DNA from: Actinomadura madurae
Lineage (GTDB): Bacteria; Actinomycetota; Actinomycetes; Streptosporangiales; Streptosporangiaceae
Length of the DNA: 64,000 nucleotides
Direction of reading: 5' to 3'
Assembly (NCBI RefSeq): GCF_900115095.1
Contig: NZ_FOVH01000018.1
Coordinates: forward strand, 62,001 to 126,000
Shown: positions 51,180-59,248 of the stretch, piece after piece
How positions within the stretch are numbered: position 1 is the stretch's first letter
Layout of the letters: every line of letters starts with the position of its first letter
Program-made: the position numbers and the translations under genes
Notes under the pieces: generated by a model
Databases searched by the model: none
What the model was told of the DNA's origin: nothing
The model's input: only the letters and a program-made list of their open reading frames with translations

Positions 51180-51796
51180 CCGCGATGGGAGGCGGTGACG
51201 TGGGAGACGGTGACAGGGGCGACGCGGGAGCACCTCGGGTGCTGGTCCTGGCCATGGACCCCGGGCTGACGATGGACCCCGATCCCGCCGTGTCCGCCAA
51301 GCGCCAGTACGCGCGCATCATCGGGCTGGCCGGCCACTTCGCGGAGGAGGAGGGGGCCGAGGTCCACCTGGTGACGGCCGAGGGGGACGGCTGGCGGGAT
51401 CTGGACGAGCGGGTGCGCCTGCACCGGCTCGACCGGGCGGAGGCCGGGCATCCCCTGCCCTGGCTGGAGCATGCCCTCGTGGTCAGGGCGCCGCGCCTCG
51501 TCCTGCGGCCGGTGACGCGGCTCGGCGGTCCCGGAGCCCGGCTGAGCCGCGTGCGGAGCCGCGCCTCCCGCGGCGTCCACCGGCGGCTGTTCGTGCCGTT
51601 CTACCGGCACGTCCGGCCGCTCCTGCTGGCCCGCCTCGCGCAGCGGCGCCTGCTGCGCGAGATCGGCACCGACCGGCTCGCCCGCGTCATAGTGATGGAC
51701 CGGACGTCGGTGCCGCTCGGCCGGCGGCTGGTGCGCCTGCACCCGCACGTCACCGTGACGACGCGGCAGGACCGGAGCCTCGACGCCAGGCCCTGA
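51176..51796 (+). CDS. GT-B half-domain-like protein, arginine-rich (2)
   Basis: A 206-residue protein with a glycine/aspartate-rich leader, a Rossmann-like strand V-L-V-L-A-M-D-P-G, an arginine-rich middle (R-R-L-F-V-P-F-Y-R-H-V-R-P) and a closing V-I-V-M-D-R-T-S-V. Same layout as the protein at 49262, and likewise lacking a donor domain. It is the last gene of the plus-strand operon and 6 bases from the convergent acetyltransferase. Function unknown. Confidence 0.58.
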   Translation: MTAMGGGDVGDGDRGDAGAPRVLVLAMDPGLTMDPDPAVSAKRQYARIIGLAGHFAEEEGAEVHLVTAEGDGWRDLDERVRLHRLDRAEAGHPLPWLEHALVVRAPRLVLRPVTRLGGPGARLSRVRSRASRGVHRRLFVPFYRHVRPLLLARLAQRRLLREIGTDRLARVIVMDRTSVPLGRRLVRLHPHVTVTTRQDRSLDARP

Positions 51797-51801
51797 CCGG
51801 A

Positions 51802-52416
51802 TCAGCGCTTCTCGATGAGGACCGTCGTGCCGGGGGCGCCGTCCGCGGGCACCTCGGCGTAGCGCTCGCCGGTCCGCGGGCACTCCCACGTCCCGTCCGG
51901 GCACTCGGCGAGCCGGGCGCCGGCGCGGCCCACCCAGCCGATCCGGCGGGCGGGGACGCCCGCGACCAGGGCGAAGTCGGGGACGTCGCGGGTGACGACC
52001 GCGCCCGCGGCGACCATCGCCCAGCGGCCGACGCGGACCGGCGCGACGCACACGCTGCGGGCGCCGAGCGAGGCGCCCTCGGCGACGTGCACGCCGACGG
52101 CCTCCCAGTCGGCGCCGCGCTTCAGCCTGCCGTCCGGGTCGACCGAGCGGGGCTCCCGGTCGTTGGTGAGGACGACGGCCGGGCCGACGAACACGCCGTC
52201 CTCCAGCACGGCGGGCTCGTAGACGAGGGCGTGGTTCTGCAGCTTGACGTTGTCGCCGATGCGCACGCCCGCCCCGACGTAGGCGCCGCGTCCCACGATG
52301 CAGCCCGCGCCCAGCCGGGCACCCTCGCGGATCTGGGCGAGGTCCCACACGGTCGTGCCGTCGCCGAGCTCGGCGCTCGGGTCGACCTGGGCGCTCGGGG
52401 TGATCCGGTGGGTCAT
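51802..52416 (-). CDS. left-handed beta-helix N-acetyltransferase (WbpD/WlbB type)
   Basis: A 204-residue hexapeptide-repeat protein. Repeats such as V-D-P-S-A-E-L-G-D-G-T-T-V-W, A-R-L-G-A-G-C-I-V-G-R-G-A-Y and V-G-R-W-A-M-V-A-A-G-A-V-V form the trimeric beta-helix, and a loop N-H-A-L-V-Y-E-P-A-V-L resembles UDP-3-amino-GlcNAcA acetyltransferases. It should acetylate the 3-amino group made by the DegT-type aminotransferase. A C-terminal C-P-D-G-T-W-E-C-P-R segment with two cysteines is common in this subgroup. It overlaps the GT2 gene by ATGA. Confidence 0.9.
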   Translation of the reverse strand: MTHRITPSAQVDPSAELGDGTTVWDLAQIREGARLGAGCIVGRGAYVGAGVRIGDNVKLQNHALVYEPAVLEDGVFVGPAVVLTNDREPRSVDPDGRLKRGADWEAVGVHVAEGASLGARSVCVAPVRVGRWAMVAAGAVVTRDVPDFALVAGVPARRIGWVGRAGARLAECPDGTWECPRTGERYAEVPADGAPGTTVLIEKR

Positions 52417-54410
52417 GGGCCGCCTTCCTGGAGGTCGCGATCATTGTCCCGGGTCCGGAGCCGGATCGCGAGGCCCCGGCGGGCGCGTCGCAGCCGTGCC
52501 CTCATCGGCACCGTGACGTGCACGGTCAGCGGGTTCCGGTCGAGCCGGACGTGCATGCGGCGCGGCGGCACCAGCGACGCGCCCATCGGCCCGAGCGTCC
52601 CGGCGCCGTCCCCGAGGCGGACCGGCACGGGCGCCCCCACGCCGTCGATCTCGAAGGACGCGCGCCAGGGACCGGGCCGGGCGCCGGCGAGCGAGACGTC
52701 GGCGCGGCGGCGGGCCGGCTCGTCCGGATCGGCGGCCAGCGGCGCGCGGAGCACGGTCTCGTCGCCCGGCAGCCGGAGCAGCAGGCTCATGCGCGGCGGC
52801 GGGCCGGACGCCAGCACCGGCGGCGGTTCGGCGAGCACCCGGAGGCGCCGCCCGGGACCCCGGCGCAGCTCGACGCCCGCGAGGTCGGCGGAGGTGAGGC
52901 CGCCGCCGACCTCCAGCGCGAGCGTGCCGCGCCCCCGGCCGGGCAGCGGGCGGACGAGGCGCCAGCGGCCGTCCGCCTCGACCAGGCAGGCGCGCGGGAC
53001 GCTCATCCCCCGAGGCTTGACCACCTCGACCGTGAGGATGTGCCCGTCGAGGACGGCCTCCAGGCCCATCGTCCAGCGGCCGTCCGCCCAGGCTCCGGAC
53101 GCCGGCGCGACCGTCGCGGTGAAGGTCGTTGCCCGCCCCTCTCCGGTCAGGTCGCCGGGGGCGGTCGTGCAGCCGATCCGGTGGCGGACGCCGCCGCTCT
53201 CCACGACCAGATGGACGTCCGGTGACCCCTGGTCCACGTCCCGGATCACGACCGTCCCGTCGATCCTCAGCCCGGAGCCGTCCCAGGCGACGCCGGTCAG
53301 CGCGGACTTCAGCCTCGGTGACGTCTCGTAGCACGTGTCCGGAATGCCCGTGGTGCCGTCCCGGAAGAAGGGGTACCGGGCGTACGCGCGCCCCGCCTCC
53401 AGCAGCACGGCCGGGCGGACCCCGTTCCGGTGGAAGCGCAGGACCCTCTCCAGCTCCTCGACGAGATCGTGCCGCAGGCAGTGGGCGAGCACCCGGCGCA
53501 TCGGGTTGTAGCGGGCCAGGAGGCCGGGGGTGAGCCAGGTGTCCAGCAGGTCGCGGCTCCCGGTGAGGGCCACCTTGCGCTCTTCGGCGGAGGAGTCGAG
53601 GTAGAGGCGTTCGAGCCGGCCGAACACCTCCAGCTGGAGGTAGCGGTGGTGCAGGCGCTCCCGCAGCTCCCCCGGCTCGGTGTGCTCGGCGACCAGCGCC
53701 ATCGCGCGGTGGGCGATCGCGTGGACGTCGGCGGTGGACGCGCCGCCGACCTGGGTGCTGCTCGTCCCGTCCGCCCTGGCGGCCCAGAGGTAGCAGTCGT
53801 AGTCGGCGAGGATGGAGACGCCGCCCGCGTTCAGGTACGCGCCGGCGGTGAAGAGCTGGTCCTCGTGGGAGAGCAGCCCCTCGGTGAACCGCAGCCCGGC
53901 CCGCTCGACCAGCGAGCGGCGGAACAGCTGCAGGGCGGCCATGGACATGCGGGGGAACAGGTCGCAGTCCGGGTCGAGCACGTGGGTGCGCTCGATGGTG
54001 CGGTCGAACACCTTCGGCACCCTGCGCCCGCCCGTCCCGACCTGCTTGCCGAGGACGACGTCGGTGCCGTTGCGCTCCGCCATCGCCGTCATCCGCTCCA
54101 GCGCCTCCGGGCCCAGCCGGTCGTCGGCGTCCAGGAAGAACACGAACGTCCCGGACGCCAGCTCCAGCCCCCGGTTGCGCGGCGCGCCCGCGCCCCCGGA
54201 GTTCGGCTGGTGGACGACCGTGAGCCGGTCGTGGGCGCGGGCGAGCCCGTCCAGCAGCTCGCCGCCGCCGTCGGTCGAGCCGTCGTCGACCGCGATGATC
54301 TCGACCTGCTCCGCCGGCAGGGTCTGGGCGAGGACCGACTCCAGGGCGCCGCCCACGGTGTCCCGGCAGTCGAAGACCGGCACGATCACGCTGACCAAGG
54401 GGTGCGCCAT
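52413..54410 (-). CDS. large GT2 glycosyltransferase with beta-rich C-terminus
   Basis: A 665-residue protein. The GT-A domain (about 5-320) has D-D-G-S-T-D-G-G-G and D-A-D-D-R-L-G, with Q-P-N-S-G-G-A-G-A-P-R-N matching the other GT2. Residues about 350-665 form a long strand-rich region that may bind the polymer or oligomerise, as the C-terminal domains of TarS/TarP do. It is likely to glycosylate ribitol-phosphate units. ATG start. Its stop overlaps the acetyltransferase start. Confidence 0.88.
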   Translation of the reverse strand: MAHPLVSVIVPVFDCRDTVGGALESVLAQTLPAEQVEIIAVDDGSTDGGGELLDGLARAHDRLTVVHQPNSGGAGAPRNRGLELASGTFVFFLDADDRLGPEALERMTAMAERNGTDVVLGKQVGTGGRRVPKVFDRTIERTHVLDPDCDLFPRMSMAALQLFRRSLVERAGLRFTEGLLSHEDQLFTAGAYLNAGGVSILADYDCYLWAARADGTSSTQVGGASTADVHAIAHRAMALVAEHTEPGELRERLHHRYLQLEVFGRLERLYLDSSAEERKVALTGSRDLLDTWLTPGLLARYNPMRRVLAHCLRHDLVEELERVLRFHRNGVRPAVLLEAGRAYARYPFFRDGTTGIPDTCYETSPRLKSALTGVAWDGSGLRIDGTVVIRDVDQGSPDVHLVVESGGVRHRIGCTTAPGDLTGEGRATTFTATVAPASGAWADGRWTMGLEAVLDGHILTVEVVKPRGMSVPRACLVEADGRWRLVRPLPGRGRGTLALEVGGGLTSADLAGVELRRGPGRRLRVLAEPPPVLASGPPPRMSLLLRLPGDETVLRAPLAADPDEPARRRADVSLAGARPGPWRASFEIDGVGAPVPVRLGDGAGTLGPMGASLVPPRRMHVRLDRNPLTVHVTVPMRARLRRARRGLAIRLRTRDNDRDLQEGGP

Positions 54411-54448
54411 GGGCCCTCTACCGTCGGAGTCCGGATGTGGCCACCACT

Positions 54449-56254
54449 CTAGGCCGGGCCCGGGGCCCCGGTGATCGCCGGGTCGGCCGTGCCGTGCAGG
54501 GTCGCGCGGGGCCCGGCCTCCGCCAGCGCCTCGACGGCGGCGGCGAACCGCGTCATCGCGTCCGGGTGCTCGGGGCCGAGCAGGTAGTCGCGCAGCGTGC
54601 GCCGCTCCGCGGCGAGGGGGTCCGCGCCGGGCGTCGTCGCGACGGCGAGGATGTCGGCCAGCTCGGCGCAGGCCGGGCCGAGCAGGTAGGCCGCCGACGC
54701 GGACGGGAACTCGGCCCGGAAGACCGTCTCGTCCATGCCCTCGGGGTTGGTGACCACGTACGGCTTCAGGCTCGGGATGTAGTCGGAGATGACGCTGGAG
54801 ATGTCGGTGACGAGCATGTCGGACCGGTTGAAGCACTCGTAGAGGGAGGCGTCCGCGCCGGTCACCACCTGGTGCGCGCCGCCGTCCCGGTTCGCCTCCT
54901 CGATCATCCGCACGAGCCGGGCGTGCACGGCGCCCGCCCGCGGCAGCCGCCGGCCCGTGTAGGGGTGCGGCCGGTAGATCACGCGCAGCCGCGGGCCCTG
55001 GTCCAGCAGGGTGCGGACGATCCGCTCGCCCATGGAGAGCAGCGAGCTGTAGCCGTGCTCGTTGTCCCAGCCCTCCCAGGTGGGGGCGTACAGCACGGTC
55101 GGGACGGGCCCGCCGGACGGCTCGGTGGTGATCTCGCCGAGCTGCGGGCGGCCCACCTCGACGATGGCCTCCTCGCGGACTCCGGCGTCGGAGTTGCGGT
55201 AGCGGTCGCGGCCCGCGGGCCCGGCCACCCAGACCTCGTCGAAGACCTTGCTGACCGGGTTGGAGCTCGGCCCCTTGTCGCTGTCGCCGTGCCCGACGAA
55301 CACGTGCTTGATGTGCTCCTCGCGGAGCAGGTGCAGGTTCTTGCCGGTGTTGCCCGGGTACAGCGCGACCTTCACGGTGCCGAGGTCGAAGTTCATCATG
55401 TCCTCGGCCTTCGTGACGCACAGCACCGGCAGCCTCGTCGGCGCGAGCGCCCCGACGACCTCCGCGGACCGGACGAGCACCAGCGCCTTGCGGTCGAGCC
55501 GCTCCAGGGCGTCCAGCCACATGTTGGCCTGGTAGACGGTCGCGGGCGGGCCGGTGAAGTACAGGACGACCTCGGGCCGGTAGCGGTCCACGAGGTCCTG
55601 GACGTCGCGCCCGACGTGGTCGGCGGTGAGCAGCGTGCGCATCCGGCGCAGCCGCCCCGCCTGGCCCGCGTGGGCGGCCACCGCCGCTGCCGTGGTGGCG
55701 AGCAGCCCGCCGGCCACCAGCGCGGGAACGCCGGTCATCAGGCCGGCGACGCCGAACAGGAGGGGGAGGAAGTCGGCCCGGCTCTCCAGAAGCCCGATGA
55801 GGCGCGTCTGCCACTCGGGCAGCTCGCGGGGGAGCGCCGGCTCGTTCGGCCCGAGGTTGCGGGAGACGAACGGGAGCCGGTTGGCGCGGCGGACGGCGAC
55901 CGCGCCCGCGAGCGCCACGGCCCTGATCCAGTCGAGGAGCACGAACCCGGCCGCCGCCAGCGTGATCGTCGGGGTGCCGGCGTCCTCGTCCTGGACGAGC
56001 AGCAGCACGAAGGCGGCCTGCCGGGCGAGCACCCGGGCGCCCGCGGGCATCTGCCCCCAGCGCAGCGCGCGTGCCGCGTCCGGCGTCACCCGCAGGACGG
56101 CCTGCTCGGCCAGGTAGCACAGCACCATGGCGCCGAGGAAGAACGCGGGGGAGCCGGACGCCCCCGCCACGGTCAGCAGGATGAGCATGACGGGAAGGGA
56201 CAACACCGTCGAATAGCGCACGAGCGTCGAGTACCGGGAGACGAGTCGCCGCAC
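54449..56254 (-). CDS. TagF-like glycerol/ribitol-phosphotransferase
   Basis: A 601-residue protein starting at the GTG at 56254 (GGAGG 6 bases upstream; a GTG at 56278 is weaker). The N-terminal third has about four to five hydrophobic helices, and the rest is the CDP-glycerol glycerophosphotransferase domain. Motifs include G-H-G-D-S-D-K-G, L-Y-A-P-T-W-E-G-W, Y-R-P-H-P-Y-T-G and T-D-I-S-S-V-I-S-D-Y, covering the histidine and serine pocket for the CDP-polyol. It polymerises polyol-phosphate at the membrane. The CDP-ribitol synthesis gene lies immediately upstream in transcription order. Confidence 0.9.
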   Translation of the reverse strand: MRRLVSRYSTLVRYSTVLSLPVMLILLTVAGASGSPAFFLGAMVLCYLAEQAVLRVTPDAARALRWGQMPAGARVLARQAAFVLLLVQDEDAGTPTITLAAAGFVLLDWIRAVALAGAVAVRRANRLPFVSRNLGPNEPALPRELPEWQTRLIGLLESRADFLPLLFGVAGLMTGVPALVAGGLLATTAAAVAAHAGQAGRLRRMRTLLTADHVGRDVQDLVDRYRPEVVLYFTGPPATVYQANMWLDALERLDRKALVLVRSAEVVGALAPTRLPVLCVTKAEDMMNFDLGTVKVALYPGNTGKNLHLLREEHIKHVFVGHGDSDKGPSSNPVSKVFDEVWVAGPAGRDRYRNSDAGVREEAIVEVGRPQLGEITTEPSGGPVPTVLYAPTWEGWDNEHGYSSLLSMGERIVRTLLDQGPRLRVIYRPHPYTGRRLPRAGAVHARLVRMIEEANRDGGAHQVVTGADASLYECFNRSDMLVTDISSVISDYIPSLKPYVVTNPEGMDETVFRAEFPSASAAYLLGPACAELADILAVATTPGADPLAAERRTLRDYLLGPEHPDAMTRFAAAVEALAEAGPRATLHGTADPAITGAPGPA

Positions 56255-56369
56255 GGCACACCTCCGTCTGGTCGGCACGGCCTGTCGAGGCCGGGAGGGG
56301 TGGGAGAAGGGGAGGGCCGGCCGGGGCGCCCGCGTGCCGGGCGCCGCCCGCCGGGCGGGGGGAGCGGGC

Positions 56370-57794
56370 TCAGCCGGCGCGAACGGCGGCGAGCGGGTCC
56401 TCGCGGCGCACGTCGACGACCTGCCCGGTCAGGCCGGACAGCAGGACGTTCAGCGACGTCCTCGCGACCTGGTCGGCGCTGAGCAGGGTGTGCGGGGGCT
56501 CCTGCCCGAACGCGGCCGTCCGCATCGGGGTGCTGGTCCGCTCCGGGTTGATGCAGTTGATCAGCACCCCGTCGGCGGACCACTCGTCCGCGAGGGCCTG
56601 GGTCAGGTTGACCGTGGCCGCCTTCGCGGACGAGTAGAGGCTGTAGTCGGCGCGGCCGCGCGTGTACGAGCTGGACGTGTAGAGCAGCAGCCGTCCGCCG
56701 GTCTTGGCGAGGTACGGGAACGCCGCGCGCGCGATGTGGATCGGCGCGAGGTAGTTGACCCGCAGCGCCTCCTCGACCGCCTCGGAGCCGATCGTGTCGA
56801 GCCGGCCGATCCGCAGCACGCCCGCTGTGTTGACCACGTGGTCGACGCGCCCGGTCGCCCCGTAGGCCTGCGCCAGCGCGGCGGCGACGTCGTCCGGCCG
56901 CTCCACGTGGGTGCGGGTGGTGCCGCGGCTGTAGCCGAAGACGCGGGCGCCGTACCCCCGGGCCAGTTCGGAGACGGCGGCGCCGATCCCCTGGCTGGCG
57001 CCGAACACGACCATCGTCTTGCCGGCGAGCGCCCCGGCGTACTCCTCCTCGGACAGGTCGGGGGCGTCGGACGAGGCGAGCTGGAACAGCTTGTCCGCGA
57101 CGAACATGTCGACCGGCGCGGTGACCTTCATGTTGTGCTCGTCGCCGGGGACGACGTGGATCGGCGTGCCGGGCAGGTAGCGCAGCACCACCGAGCAGTC
57201 GTCGGTGGCCTCGAACGCCTCGTCCCGCCACGCCTTCTCGTAGGCGGCGCGGATGGTGGCGAGCCGGAACCCCTGCGGGGTCTGCCCGCGCCGCAGGTTC
57301 GACCGGCGCGGCACGTCGACGATGACGTCGTCCTCGACCTGGATGATCGTGTCGGCGGAGGGGATGGCGACGTCCACGGCCCGGTGCTCGCGCAGGGCGG
57401 TGACGCAGTCGTGGATGATGCGCTGCGACAGCAGGGGGCGCACCGCGTCGTGGAAGAGGACGCTGGTGGTCTCGCCGGGGTGGTCGGCGAGGGCGTCGAG
57501 GGCAAGCTGGGTCGTCGCGTTCCTGGACGTCCCGCCGGGGAGCACGGCCGTGACCTTGGTGCAGCCGGCCTTCCGGACGCACTCGGCCGCGTCCTGGAGG
57601 AATCCGGGGTTCATCAGGACGAGGATCTCGTCGATGTCCGGGGCTTCTTCGAACACGCCGAGCGTGTGCTCCAGAATCGTTTTTCCTGCAATTCTCAGGA
57701 GCTGCTTGGGGGTGCTGAGCCCCATCCGCTGCCCGCTGCCGCCCGCCAGTACGACGGCGACGATGCGATGTTCGCCCTGCGATGCCTTGACCAA
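56370..57794 (-). CDS. bifunctional CDP-ribitol synthase (cytidylyltransferase + reductase)
   Basis: A 474-residue fusion. Residues about 10-235 are an IspD/TarI-type cytidylyltransferase (L-A-G-G-S-G-Q-R-M-G-L-S-T-P-K-Q, F-H-D-A-V-R-P-L). Residues about 245-474 are an SDR (G-A-S-Q-G-I-G-A and Y-S-L-Y-S-S-A-K). This is the arrangement of Haemophilus Bcs1, which reduces ribulose-5-phosphate and makes CDP-ribitol; the N-terminus and length (474) agree. I chose the TTG at 57794 with GAAGGA upstream; an ATG at 57821 lacks a ribosome site. It begins the minus-strand operon. Confidence 0.9.
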   Translation of the reverse strand: MVKASQGEHRIVAVVLAGGSGQRMGLSTPKQLLRIAGKTILEHTLGVFEEAPDIDEILVLMNPGFLQDAAECVRKAGCTKVTAVLPGGTSRNATTQLALDALADHPGETTSVLFHDAVRPLLSQRIIHDCVTALREHRAVDVAIPSADTIIQVEDDVIVDVPRRSNLRRGQTPQGFRLATIRAAYEKAWRDEAFEATDDCSVVLRYLPGTPIHVVPGDEHNMKVTAPVDMFVADKLFQLASSDAPDLSEEEYAGALAGKTMVVFGASQGIGAAVSELARGYGARVFGYSRGTTRTHVERPDDVAAALAQAYGATGRVDHVVNTAGVLRIGRLDTIGSEAVEEALRVNYLAPIHIARAAFPYLAKTGGRLLLYTSSSYTRGRADYSLYSSAKAATVNLTQALADEWSADGVLINCINPERTSTPMRTAAFGQEPPHTLLSADQVARTSLNVLLSGLTGQVVDVRREDPLAAVRAG

Positions 57795-57988
57795 TGCGAC
57801 CGTCCTTCTTCCACATGGCATGCCGAAACGACGTGCCAATCGAACGTGTTGCAGTCGACCTGTGGGATCTGAAGGGGCGCGAGTAGCGCAGCGGTCGCAG
57901 GGCTGACGACCCACACAGGGAGAGAACTGCGGCCCACAGTACCCGGGCCTCTGGGAATTTGCGGGAAATTCAGTGATCTTGAAGTTTG

Positions 57989-58008
57989 CCGTTATCTTCC
58001 CGTTATCT
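57989..58008. promoter_or_regulatory. 11-base direct repeats upstream of CDP-ribitol operon
   Basis: CCGTTATCT occurs twice (57989-57997 and 58000-58008), with an 11-base period, in an AT-richer gap of about 240 bases. Eleven-base direct repeats are the usual form of OmpR/PhoP-class operators. No other site was found in this gap apart from a GTGACC/GGTCAC hairpin at 58022-58037. Confidence 0.4.
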
Positions 58009-58033
58009 ACCGGGACGGTCAGTGACCTACTGG

Positions 58034-59119
58034 TCACATCCTGCTGAACAATGGCCGCGGATCGGGTTCGACGGCCCAGCGCGTCACCCGCCGGACCGGT
58101 TTCGTGCTCAGCAGCGTGACGGCGGCGAAGCAGGCGGCCACCACCGACAGGACGCCGGGGACGGTGTCGAACCAGGCGAGGTCGTTCCACCCCTCGAACG
58201 TGAAGAGCCGCGTCAGGAACCCGTGCAGCAGGTAGCCGTACAGGGTCGCGGCGCCCAGGTCGCTGTACCAGGTGCGGCGGGACGGGACGACGGCGAGGAA
58301 CGCCGCGATCAGCGCCGCGGCGGTGGCGAGCAGCGCCAGCCGCATCACCGTGCCGGTCAGCTCGTCCACCCCGAGCTCGGCGTTGGAGGTGTCCCAGTTC
58401 AGCCAGCGCGCGTTCATGCGGTCGTGGGTGAGAAAGGCGAGGCCGAATCCGGCCACTAGGGCAACCGCCCCCGCGACGCGTGCGGCCGGACGCCGGAGGC
58501 GCGCCAGCAGCTCCGGCGACAGCGTCAGCCCGAGGACGTAGAACGGCACCAGTCCCAGGATCCGGTACAGGTCCAGCGTGCTGCCGATGTCGGTCATGTA
58601 GCCGAGGAGGCAGACGAGCACGGCCGTGGCCAGCGGGTACCTCAGCCTCCGCCAGACCGAGGTGAGCAGCCGCCACACGAACAGCGCCAGCAGGAACCAG
58701 GTCAGGTAGTACGGGTCCAGGACGTCGACCTTGAACTCCCGGCCGCCCACCGCCCAGGCGAACAGGCTGTAGGCGCACTGGAAGACCAGGTACGGCGCGA
58801 GCGTCGAGCCGACGAGCCGGGCGACCTTGTCGTCGGTGAGCGTGAACCGCTTGGACAGGTAGCCGCTGATCATGACGAACAGCGGCATGTGGAACAGGTA
58901 GAAGAAGTTCCAGATCGCCGCGGCGAACGGGACGTCCCGCAGGCCGGAGAGGCCGTGCCCGCCCGCGACCAGCAGGATCGCCAGGAACTTGGCGTTGTCC
59001 AGGTGCGGGTCGCGGCCCCGCGGTGCCGGAGCGCCCCCCGGCGGCTTCTCCTCCAGGCGCCCGGCGGATCGTCCCACCGCCGGTGCGGCCTCGGCGGACG
59101 CCTCAGATGTCTGTGTCAT
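58034..59119 (-). CDS. membrane acyltransferase (family 3, OafA/YrhL type)
   Basis: A 361-residue integral membrane protein with about 10 helices and a cytoplasmic N-terminal tail of 38 residues. A family-typical histidine lies in the first helix (L-V-A-G-G-H-G), followed by F-Y-L-F-H-M-P-L-F-V-M-I-S-G-Y. It O-acylates a glycan at the membrane and is probably a polymer-modifying enzyme because it adjoins the wall locus. ATG start. Confidence 0.87.
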   Translation of the reverse strand: MTQTSEASAEAAPAVGRSAGRLEEKPPGGAPAPRGRDPHLDNAKFLAILLVAGGHGLSGLRDVPFAAAIWNFFYLFHMPLFVMISGYLSKRFTLTDDKVARLVGSTLAPYLVFQCAYSLFAWAVGGREFKVDVLDPYYLTWFLLALFVWRLLTSVWRRLRYPLATAVLVCLLGYMTDIGSTLDLYRILGLVPFYVLGLTLSPELLARLRRPAARVAGAVALVAGFGLAFLTHDRMNARWLNWDTSNAELGVDELTGTVMRLALLATAAALIAAFLAVVPSRRTWYSDLGAATLYGYLLHGFLTRLFTFEGWNDLAWFDTVPGVLSVVAACFAAVTLLSTKPVRRVTRWAVEPDPRPLFSRM

Positions 59120-59248
59120 GGAGGAACTCGGTCATGGAGAACTCGAATCCGCGGGGTGGGCTGTGGAGCATATCGCGCGATCTAGACCTAGCGTTGTAAC
59201 CGCAGGGGCGTGCGCGGGGTACGACCCTGCCTGGACGGAGGACGCGCA

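Noticed and set aside
52413..56261. Single 1282-residue giant glycosyltransferase
   Set aside because: The upstream half is an out-of-frame shadow of the TagF-like gene; the real GT2 begins at the ATG at 54410.
54437..56482. 681-residue plus-strand frame opposite the TagF-like gene
   Set aside because: No recognisable motif, low complexity, and the opposite strand encodes a full enzyme with conserved histidine and serine motifs.
56370..58778. 802-residue fusion of an acyltransferase remnant and CDP-ribitol synthase
   Set aside because: Residues before position 57821 read antisense through the acyltransferase gene and the intergenic gap; the cytidylyltransferase starts naturally near 57794.
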